Shown piece after piece: positions 1-5,575 of a DNA stretch of 5,790 bases. Position numbers and translations under genes: made by a program. Source of the stretch: Candidatus Doudnabacteria bacterium (GTDB taxonomy: Bacteria > Patescibacteriota > Doudnabacteria > UBA920); the NCBI GenBank assembly GCA_903913365.1, contig CAIWKW010000085.1:1-5790 (forward strand), read 5' to 3'. How positions within the stretch are numbered: position 1 is the stretch's first letter; each line of letters starts with the position of its first letter. The notes under the pieces were generated by a model, which did not search any database, was not told the DNA's origin, and saw nothing but the letters and a program-made list of their open reading frames with translations.

Positions 1-15
1 AAATATTAAAATAAA

Positions 16-24
16 TGGTATACT
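16..24 (+). promoter_or_regulatory. Possible extended -10 promoter for the R-M operon
   Basis: TGGTATACT matches the extended -10 consensus TGnTATAAT at all but one position. Transcription would begin near position 31. The -35 region would fall at or before the window edge and cannot be checked. If the promoter is real, the ATG at 28 lies upstream of the transcript and the methyltransferase must start at the ATG at 58. This is a short AT-rich match in AT-rich DNA, so a chance match is possible. Confidence 0.3.
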
Positions 25-57
25 TATATGCAAACAAACCTTTTTGACGTTTTGATT

Positions 58-1020
58 ATGAAAATAAGTAAAAAAATTGACGGTTATAAATTTATTGACT
101 TATTCGCAGGCATAGGCGGTTTTCATTTAGCTTTTCTAAATGCCGGAAAAAGGTTGGGTATTGAAAATAAGTGCGTTTTTGCAAGCGAGTGGAATGAAGC
201 GGCAAGAAAAACCTACGAACTTAATTTTCGGAAAATTGATCCTGATCTATTTTATTCAAACAATTTTGCCGGTGACATAACTAAAGTTAATGAAAAGGAT
301 ATTCCCGATTTTGACATACTCACCGGTGGATTTCCTTGCCAACCTTTCAGTCAGGCGGGGTTCAAAAAAGGCTTTGCCGATTCAAGAGGAACCCTATTTT
401 ACGATATTGTAAGAATAATTAAAGAAAAGCAGCCCAAAGCATTTTTTCTGGAAAATGTGAGGCATCTTTTAAAACATGACAATGAAAATACGTTTGCAAC
501 CATCAAAAGAGTCATAGAAGACGAACTGGGGTACTCTTTTTATTATAAAATTGTAAAAGCTTCTGATTTTAACCTACCTCAACATCGCCCTCGTTTATTC
601 ATGGTGGGCTTTAGGGACAAGGATATTAAATTTGAATTTCCTGAACCAGTAAAATTAACCAAAACTCTTTCCGAAATTTTTAAAGCGAACTGTTTAAAAA
701 CCGTCGGTTATACCTTGAGAGTCGGCGGTAGGGGTTCTCATATAAAAGACCGAAGGAATTGGGATTCGTACATGGTAGACGGAAAAGTCAGAAGATTAAC
801 ATCCGTTGAGGGTAAAAGAATGATGGGTTTCCCCGAAAATTTTAAATTTCCGGTCTCTGAATCCCAAGCCATGAAACAACTGGGAAATGCGGTGGCAGTT
901 AAGGCTATACAGGCTACAATAGAACAAATAATTAAGTCACTTGAGCAAAATCAATATGGCAACAGGAAACAAGGGCGAGTGGAGCGAATTTTACGCGTTC
1001 CTCAAATTATTGGGAGATAG
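58..1020 (+). CDS. DNA cytosine-5 methyltransferase, probable CCGG specificity (M.HpaII-like)
   Basis: Transfers a methyl group from S-adenosylmethionine to C5 of cytosine, protecting host DNA from the endonuclease encoded next to it. Numbered from the ATG at 58 (320 aa, close to the M.HhaI-sized minimal enzymes), the motifs appear in canonical order: SAM-binding FIDLFAGIGGF at 12-22; GGFPCQPFSQAG at 90-101 with catalytic Cys94; ENV at 132-134; QHRPRLFMVGF at 175-185; a short target-recognition region around 216-242 (GYTLRVGGRGS, DRRNWDSY); RRLTSVEGKRMMGFP at 245-259; and LGNAVAV at 275-281. The recognition segment looks like that of CCGG methylases as I remember them, and the HpaII-type partner supports this. 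An in-frame ATG at 28 would add 10 residues, but motif I normally lies close to the N-terminus and a possible -10 box argues for 58. Neither start has a Shine-Dalgarno sequence. The last ~22 residues are read from DNA that encodes the endonuclease N-terminus in another frame. The family call is near certain; the specificity is inferred. Confidence 0.95.
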   Translation: MKISKKIDGYKFIDLFAGIGGFHLAFLNAGKRLGIENKCVFASEWNEAARKTYELNFRKIDPDLFYSNNFAGDITKVNEKDIPDFDILTGGFPCQPFSQAGFKKGFADSRGTLFYDIVRIIKEKQPKAFFLENVRHLLKHDNENTFATIKRVIEDELGYSFYYKIVKASDFNLPQHRPRLFMVGFRDKDIKFEFPEPVKLTKTLSEIFKANCLKTVGYTLRVGGRGSHIKDRRNWDSYMVDGKVRRLTSVEGKRMMGFPENFKFPVSESQAMKQLGNAVAVKAIQATIEQIIKSLEQNQYGNRKQGRVERILRVPQIIGR

Positions 1021-2041
1021 AAAGCTTTTTGCTGCAGATTCGGATTTGGCTGTAATTCCGGAAAAGTATTTTGACATTTTAAAAATAATAAGATACGAGG
1101 CAAAGACTGGCAAAAAAATTTACGATATAACCGGTCCCGATGACAAAATCAAGGTATTAACCGAAAACGATCTTGTCCTGACCGTAATTGACTCAAAAAA
1201 AGTACGCTCCAAAGTTTCCGGTATATTTGAAAAAATAAAAAACGAAACGGATACAACTTTTGAAATTCCATTGGCTGCCGAAGCTATGGGGGATTTGCGT
1301 TGCACTCAAATTAAGGCCGAAAGCCTACAAAAATCGGACATCTTTTTGGTTGTCCACGACAGAATATCTACGGTCATTACCGAGCAAGGTTTTAGTATAA
1401 AATCAATGTTGGGTGGCCCTTCTACACTTCTTAACGCTTCAGGAGCCACTAATTTTACATTTCAAATCAACGACCTGAAAGCGGCCACTGAAAGCATTAA
1501 TTTGATTGGTGGGGGTTCAAAAATTAGGGAAAGAACCGAAAAGATTTATAAAGCGGGGGCGGCGATTGTTTTTAAGGGAGTTGAAAACGAAAATTTTAAA
1601 AGAAATTTAAGAAAAATTGATACCGCTTTTCCCGAAATAATGGCGGAAATAATTTTAGCCTATTATCAGGGAAAAGGAAGAACAATGGCCGAACTTGTAG
1701 CAAGCCTGGAAGAAAACAGGATATTGCAAACCAAATATGATTTAAGCAGAGCAGATTACGAATTTAAGATTAAAAATTTTCTTGTCGCTATTGCTTTGGG
1801 CATGACTCCAAATAGAGAGTGGAACGGTCTAACCTCGGCTCAGGGCGGCTATATAATTGTAAAAGAAAATGGCGATTTGGTTTGTTACCATCTTTATAAC
1901 AGGGACGAATTTCAGGAATATCTTTATAAAAACACGAAGCTGGAAACGGCGAGCACCAGCAGGCACGAATTCGGTGACGTTTATGAGATTGACGGAAAAA
2001 AATATATGAGGTTAAATTTACAAATTAGGTTTGTAAAATAG
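956..2041 (+). CDS. HpaII-family type II restriction endonuclease
   Basis: Predicted to cut unmethylated CCGG, acting as the restriction half of the R-M pair. The N-terminal GNKGEWSEFYAFLKLLGD (4-21 from the ATG at 956), the central GFSIKSMLGGPSTLLNASGATNF (split here as 145-153 and 154-167) and the C-terminal LNLQIRF (353-359) match the HpaII endonuclease family as I know it. The length of 361 aa is close to R.HpaII (about 358 aa, from memory). A candidate metal-binding core is Asp128 (KSDIF) followed about 20 residues later by S-I-K (Lys149), which resembles a variant PD-(D/E)XK site; this assignment is inferred. The ATG at 956 was preferred to an in-frame TTG at 941 because it places the conserved GNKGEWSE block right at the N-terminus. 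The gene overlaps the methyltransferase by 65 nt in a different frame, suggesting translational coupling. No controller-protein gene is visible. It is intact, with no frameshift. Confidence 0.88.
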   Translation: MATGNKGEWSEFYAFLKLLGDRKLFAADSDLAVIPEKYFDILKIIRYEAKTGKKIYDITGPDDKIKVLTENDLVLTVIDSKKVRSKVSGIFEKIKNETDTTFEIPLAAEAMGDLRCTQIKAESLQKSDIFLVVHDRISTVITEQGFSIKSMLGGPSTLLNASGATNFTFQINDLKAATESINLIGGGSKIRERTEKIYKAGAAIVFKGVENENFKRNLRKIDTAFPEIMAEIILAYYQGKGRTMAELVASLEENRILQTKYDLSRADYEFKIKNFLVAIALGMTPNREWNGLTSAQGGYIIVKENGDLVCYHLYNRDEFQEYLYKNTKLETASTSRHEFGDVYEIDGKKYMRLNLQIRFVK

Positions 2042-2042
2042 T

Positions 2043-2447
2043 ATGGATAAGTTCACAAAAGAGGTGCGTAGCGCAATGATGTCCCGGGTCAAAACATCAG
2101 GAACGGATATCGAAAAACTGTTAATTGAAATAGTCAGGCCATTTTGGAAAGTTGAAAGATACAGAAAAAATGTTAAAAGTCTTCCTGGTAAACCGGATAT
2201 ATTATTCCCCAGATCAAAAATTGCGGTTTTTGCCGATGGAGACTTTTGGCACGGAAAAAAATTCAAAAAATGGGGGCCAAAAGTCCCTATTTTTTGGCGT
2301 AAAAAGATTACTGGAAATATTTTACGTGATAGACAACAAAGCCAAACTTTAAAGAAGGCAGGATATAGAGTATTGCGTTTTTATGGCTCGGATATCAAGA
2401 AAAAGCCCAAATTCATACGCTCGTTAATAGCCAGAAACATTGGATAA
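2043..2447 (+). CDS. vsr: Very short patch repair (Vsr) mismatch endonuclease, Cys-less variant
   Basis: Nicks DNA 5' of the T in T:G mismatches that arise when 5-methylcytosine deaminates, so that repair restores C:G at methylated sites. The 134-aa protein shows the Vsr pattern: RSAMMSRVKTSGTDIEK at 9-25 with Glu24; LPGKPDILF at 47-55 with the catalytic Asp52 equivalent to E. coli D51; DGDFWHGKKF at 65-74 with His70 equivalent to H69; W..KI..N..RD at 85-96; and GYRVLRFYGSDI at 107-118. It contains no cysteine, so the structural zinc ligands of E. coli Vsr (C66, H71, C73 and C117, from memory) are replaced by Asp67, Lys72, Phe74 and Ser116. The start codon lies 1 nt after the endonuclease stop, so the gene is very likely cotranscribed and translationally coupled. 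A terminator follows directly. Vsr genes commonly accompany cytosine-5 methylases, including the HpaII system itself. Confidence 0.93.
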   Translation: MDKFTKEVRSAMMSRVKTSGTDIEKLLIEIVRPFWKVERYRKNVKSLPGKPDILFPRSKIAVFADGDFWHGKKFKKWGPKVPIFWRKKITGNILRDRQQSQTLKKAGYRVLRFYGSDIKKKPKFIRSLIARNIG

Positions 2448-2448
2448 G

Positions 2449-2476
2449 GCCGCTATTGTATCATTAGCGGCTTTTT
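2449..2476 (+). terminator. Intrinsic terminator after vsr
   Basis: A perfect 7-bp stem, GCCGCTA (2449-2455) paired with TAGCGGC (2465-2471), encloses a 9-nt loop and is followed at once by TTTTT (2472-2476). It starts 2 nt after the vsr stop codon. It closes the R-M transcription unit and separates it from the downstream genes, which have their own promoter. Confidence 0.85.
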
Positions 2477-2495
2477 AAATCTACAGTTTATCAAC

Positions 2496-2523
2496 TTGAC
2501 AGACATTTAATTATGAGTAAAAT
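2496..2523 (+). promoter_or_regulatory. Sigma-70 promoter for the downstream unit
   Basis: A perfect -35 box TTGACA (2496-2501) and a -10 box TAAAAT (2518-2523, 5 of 6 matches) are separated by 16 bp. This predicts a start near 2530 and a leader of about 57 nt before the ATG at 2587. It lies between the terminator and the first gene of the second unit, which is where a promoter is needed. I see no clear operator palindrome around it. Confidence 0.65.
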
Positions 2524-2586
2524 AGACTTATAACAAGACTAGATATTCAAATGCAAGTGACTTAAGTTCAATAATCATTCATATTT

Positions 2587-2814
2587 ATGGTTAATTTAGA
2601 AAACGAGACAAAAGAAGTCAGGTTCAAAAGAGTTGCCGAACGACGTGTTCGCACCGTTCTACGTAATCTTAGGATATTAGGGAATTGTGGAAACCGGGGC
2701 AATTATTCCTATTCGGAAATCGATATACGCAAGATATTTTCGGAAATCGATCAGGCCGTAAAAGACTCGAAAGCGAAATTCCATCTTCCTAAGGAAAAAG
2801 AATTCAAATTATAA
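2587..2814 (+). CDS. Small helical protein of unknown function (75 aa)
   Basis: I do not recognise an assigned function. The protein is basic in its first half (FKRVAERRVRTVLRNLRILG, residues 13-32, a likely amphipathic helix) and has a central LGNCGNRGNYSYSE block (31-44). It then carries a second likely helix, IRKIFSEIDQAVKDSKAKF (47-65), and a charged tail ending in KEFKL. The helix, N-R-x-N-Y turn, helix pattern resembles small conserved proteins I associate from memory with accessory and mobile regions; that link is unverified. It is the first gene after a good promoter and lies 6 nt before the ATPase gene, so it is probably cotranscribed. Its size, basic helix and position would suit a DNA-binding regulator or an accessory subunit, but this is inference. 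No membrane segment or signal peptide is seen. The start lacks a Shine-Dalgarno sequence. A 13-bp direct repeat lies within the gene. Confidence 0.75.
   Translation: MVNLENETKEVRFKRVAERRVRTVLRNLRILGNCGNRGNYSYSEIDIRKIFSEIDQAVKDSKAKFHLPKEKEFKL
2712..2751 (+). repeat. 13-bp direct repeat, 27-nt period, inside the 75-aa gene
   Basis: TTCGGAAATCGAT occurs at 2712-2724 and again at 2739-2751. The 27-nt offset is exactly nine codons, and both copies encode Ser-Glu-Ile-Asp in the same frame. It may reflect a small internal duplication or coincidental codon choice at a helical repeat. Confidence 0.6.
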
Positions 2815-2820
2815 TTATAT

Positions 2821-4731
2821 ATGAATTTAAAAAACAAACAGCTGGTATATGAATTTGCCAAAACAGAGGGCGGGGAAGAAATAGGTTTTAACGATTCTGT
2901 TACGACCACTTTCAAAGGGCATCCGGCATATTCTCTTGCGCGGGAGTCTATTCAAAATATAATTGACGCCATAGACGATAAAACTAAGCCCGTCATAGCC
3001 GAATTTAATTTAAAAAAAATAAAGGGCCATGAATTACCGGATTACGGGCAACTGGCCGAAGTTTTCGAATGCTGCAAAAAATATTATAACAATAACCAAT
3101 CCAGCGTAGACTTTTTTTCAAAAGCTCATAAGGCTTTAAAGCAAAATCAAGAGATAAACATATTGACAATCGCTGACTATAACACGATTGGAATGCCGGG
3201 AGACGACGATGATATAAACGGAAATTATTATAACTTTTTGAAGTCATCTGGGGCGAGCCAAAAAAGTGGGGGGTCGGGAGGCTCTTTCGGTCTAGGTAAG
3301 GGGGCATACTATGCGGCATCCTCTTTCCACACTATTTTTGTTTCAAGTATTTATGGTAAAGATAAACACGTATTTCAAGGAAAACTGAGATTGGTTACCC
3401 ATAAAAGGAACGGAATTAAATACCAGTCCACAGGTTCTTTTGGTTATGAAAAACAATTGCCAGTCAGAAATATTAACGATATACCGGCTTTGTTCAGGCG
3501 CACTGAGAAAGGGACCGACATTTCAATTATTGGGTTTTATGAAACGGCTAATTGGGAAGAGGTAATTACTTTTTCAGTTCTTACAAATTTTTGGCTCGCT
3601 ATTCTTAAAAACAAACTAGTTGTTAGGGTTGGTAATCTTGAAATTTCCTCCAAAACACTAGACAAATTGATGTTTGATAAATTTAATGAGTTTGACAAGG
3701 AGACCGACGATAATCAAAACCCTTTACAACCATATATGGCATATATTAGTGAAAGTAGTATTGTTTTTAGAGAGTCGCTACCAGTGCTTGGTCTGGTTTC
3801 TTTAAAGATTTTGCTAAAGGAGAATTACAATAAACGCGTATCCTTTTTTAGGTTGACAGGCATGCAAATAAAAAAAGTTAAATATCCACTTCCAAATCCT
3901 TTTTCGGCCGTGTTTGAGTGTGATAACGAAGAAGGAAATACAATTTTACGAGCAATGGAAAACCCACAACATAATCAGTGGGACCCTGAAAACGCAAGAG
4001 AAAAAACCGACGAGATTTACAACAACTCAAAAAAAGCGGAAAAAGAGATGAGGGAATTTATTCGGGCTTCTTTAAGACAAGTTTTTACTGCAAAAGACGA
4101 CGAGGAGCTTAACGTTCCCGGCCTATCAAAATATTTGTCTATCCAGACCCAGGAAGATTCGGCTGTCTTAACAGGAGCGGGTATAAACGGAAAAGAAGCT
4201 GGCAAAAGTGAGGAATTTTCAAATGAAACGGCACGTGAAGTTGGTATCGATAATGCGGTAAAGCCTGAGGTTGAAGCGGCCCATCAGATTAAGGTAATCA
4301 AAAAAAACACAAAAGTTTCAAGAAAAGGAGACAAGAAAATCGAAGAGGGGGATTCAGGGGGCGGTGGTGGAGATGTTGATAGTGAAAAAAAAGGCGATGA
4401 AGATCTTAACGGAAAACCAGGGCGGCTTTTAAAGGATGTGGCTTTGCGTTCTTACGCTTTTACGGACAAGAACAGTTCAACTGGCCATATGATTGTTCTC
4501 CGCGGCACAGCCGGTTTAAAAGTTTCTCTTGCTGTCGCTGCGGGAACTGACGATTCTCTCGGTTCCGTGTTAATAAAAGATGCCGAAAGTTCAACAGGCT
4601 CTAAATTAGACATCACAGAAAATAAAATTTCTGGTATTAGAATAGGCATCGAGGGCTCGGAAAAAATAATTGTTCACTTTGCAGACAACGAAAGATACTC
4701 ATTAAGTATGCAAGCATATGAAGATAAATAA
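2821..4731 (+). CDS. MORC/MutL-like GHKL ATPase of a defence system
   Basis: An ATP-dependent, probably dimerising GHKL ATPase, thought in this context to sense or load on DNA and control partner helicases and nucleases. The ATP site looks intact: the N-box RESIQNIIDA (41-50) holds Glu42, Asn46 and Asp49; ILTIADYNTIGM (114-125) supplies Asp119 and Gly124; the glycine lid GGSGGSFGLGKGAYYAAS spans 150-167; and GTDISIIGF (231-239) supplies the conserved Thr232. A domain at about 245-400 follows, with RLTGMQI (344-350) and LRAMENPQHNQW (376-387), consistent with the S5-like transducer half of GHKL proteins. Residues about 455-535 are a charged, low-complexity linker including five glycines (513-517). 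Residues about 538-636 look like a separate beta-rich C-terminal domain. I see no nuclease motif in the protein itself. It lies 6 nt after the 75-aa gene and overlaps the next gene by 14 nt, so it belongs to one operon. Prokaryotic MORC-like proteins are known near cytosine methylases and Vsr, as here. Hsp90- or histidine-kinase-like alternatives fit less well, since no chaperone or kinase domains are seen. Confidence 0.88.
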   Translation: MNLKNKQLVYEFAKTEGGEEIGFNDSVTTTFKGHPAYSLARESIQNIIDAIDDKTKPVIAEFNLKKIKGHELPDYGQLAEVFECCKKYYNNNQSSVDFFSKAHKALKQNQEINILTIADYNTIGMPGDDDDINGNYYNFLKSSGASQKSGGSGGSFGLGKGAYYAASSFHTIFVSSIYGKDKHVFQGKLRLVTHKRNGIKYQSTGSFGYEKQLPVRNINDIPALFRRTEKGTDISIIGFYETANWEEVITFSVLTNFWLAILKNKLVVRVGNLEISSKTLDKLMFDKFNEFDKETDDNQNPLQPYMAYISESSIVFRESLPVLGLVSLKILLKENYNKRVSFFRLTGMQIKKVKYPLPNPFSAVFECDNEEGNTILRAMENPQHNQWDPENAREKTDEIYNNSKKAEKEMREFIRASLRQVFTAKDDEELNVPGLSKYLSIQTQEDSAVLTGAGINGKEAGKSEEFSNETAREVGIDNAVKPEVEAAHQIKVIKKNTKVSRKGDKKIEEGDSGGGGGDVDSEKKGDEDLNGKPGRLLKDVALRSYAFTDKNSSTGHMIVLRGTAGLKVSLAVAAGTDDSLGSVLIKDAESSTGSKLDITENKISGIRIGIEGSEKIIVHFADNERYSLSMQAYEDK

Positions 4732-5569
4732 ATTATCCTTGCCGCATCCAGTGCTTGGCTTGGGTGACGATGTCACCGGAGATTATGTAGCTAGTATGGA
4801 TGTTGTAATGGGAAAAGACAATATACTGCTTAACATAACAAACAGTCTGTCGAATAAATCTTTGGAAGAAATGATTACAATTGGTGACGCAAATTTCTGT
4901 GTAGATGTAAATTGCAGAAAAACTCTTTTTCGACAGACTTATTCAACTCAAAATTTAAGACAACAAATTAAAATAGACTCTGGTTTTCTTAGGGATAAAG
5001 TTCTGGTAAGTTTTTACATTTTAGCTGTGAACGATATAAAAAATTTCGCACCAACGGGTACCAACTCCGATTACGAAGGCCGTTTTTTTTCTGTACGCGC
5101 AGGTGATGTACTGGGTTATGGCGGAGACTCGGAGTTCATTGCATCAAAAAGATGGGAGGATCAAAGAGGTATTTCATCATTTTTGGTAATACGACCTGGG
5201 GAAAATAAAAAAGGTCCTTATTCAATTGATTTAAATTGCAACAAAATTGTTGTGACTTTAAATAAAGAAGATTATGCGTCGTTTCGTACCGCTTCGGAAT
5301 CGGGTTTTGACGACATTTTCCTTACCTCAATTGTTTTACCGGTTTTGATTTACGCTTTGAATCAAATGCGCGAAAATGATGAACTTTACGGTGATTGGTC
5401 CTGGTATCAGCTACTGGATTTTAGAATTAAGAACGACAAAGAATTGGGCTCACTCGAATTCGAACCAGAAAACATACCAAATATAGCACAGCTTCTTCTT
5501 GCAAACCCACTCGGGAGGACTCTTTTGAAATTAAATTCACTAATTGAAAATTCATTTGAGGTCGAATAA
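4718..5569 (+). CDS. Uncharacterised defence-operon protein (283 aa), partner of the MORC ATPase
   Basis: I recognise no named domain. The protein begins MKINKLSLPHPVLGLGDDV and its first ~180 residues look rich in alternating beta strands (for example NILLNITNSL at 35-44, LVSFYILAV at 96-104, FFSVRAGDVLGYGG at 123-136, NKIVVTLN at 175-182). The C-terminal ~100 residues look helical, including a hydrophobic stretch FLTSIVLPVLIYAL (201-214). That stretch lies between charged residues and is more likely a buried helix than a membrane anchor. No signal peptide and no catalytic nuclease or NTPase motif is visible. The start codon lies inside the ATPase gene (14-nt overlap), indicating coupled translation and roughly equal synthesis, and the next gene starts 6 nt after its stop. 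As I recall, MORC-type loci often carry an unnamed protein at this position, so a structural or adaptor subunit is a reasonable guess, not a finding. Confidence 0.82.
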   Translation: MKINKLSLPHPVLGLGDDVTGDYVASMDVVMGKDNILLNITNSLSNKSLEEMITIGDANFCVDVNCRKTLFRQTYSTQNLRQQIKIDSGFLRDKVLVSFYILAVNDIKNFAPTGTNSDYEGRFFSVRAGDVLGYGGDSEFIASKRWEDQRGISSFLVIRPGENKKGPYSIDLNCNKIVVTLNKEDYASFRTASESGFDDIFLTSIVLPVLIYALNQMRENDELYGDWSWYQLLDFRIKNDKELGSLEFEPENIPNIAQLLLANPLGRTLLKLNSLIENSFEVE

Positions 5570-5575
5570 TACTAT

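Noticed and set aside
900..956. Possible internal promoter for the endonuclease (TACAAT at 915-920)
   Set aside because: The matching -35 position reads GTGGCA, with only a partial match. In AT-rich coding DNA a lone -10-like hexamer is not evidence.
941..1020. Programmed frameshift joining methyltransferase and endonuclease into one protein
   Set aside because: The overlap has a good ATG for the endonuclease and no evident slippery heptamer with a downstream structure. Separate M and R proteins are normal for this family.
2018..2266. Minus-strand open frame of 82 codons opposite vsr
   Set aside because: It lies entirely opposite the end of the endonuclease gene and vsr, both strongly supported by family motifs, and its translation has no recognisable features.
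2152..2352. Second + strand frame inside vsr (66 codons)
   Set aside because: It is fully contained in vsr in another frame, with no start signal and no conserved pattern.
2520..2560. Repeated AGACT / GACTTA words after the promoter, resembling R-M controller (C-box) operators
   Set aside because: The copies are not arranged as symmetric palindromes with C-box spacing, and no C-protein (small HTH) gene is present in the window.
3005..3319. Minus-strand open frame of 104 codons opposite the ATPase gene
   Set aside because: It runs antisense to the ATPase N-box to glycine-lid region, which is constrained by conserved GHKL motifs. The translation looks like random shadow sequence.
3012..5090. 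Homopolymer runs (A8 at 3012-3019, 4300-4307 and 4385-4392; G6 at 3268-3273; T8 at 5083-5090) as phase-variation switches
   Set aside because: Runs of this length are expected in AT-rich, lysine- and phenylalanine-rich genes, all frames are intact, and none is long enough to be a convincing contingency tract.
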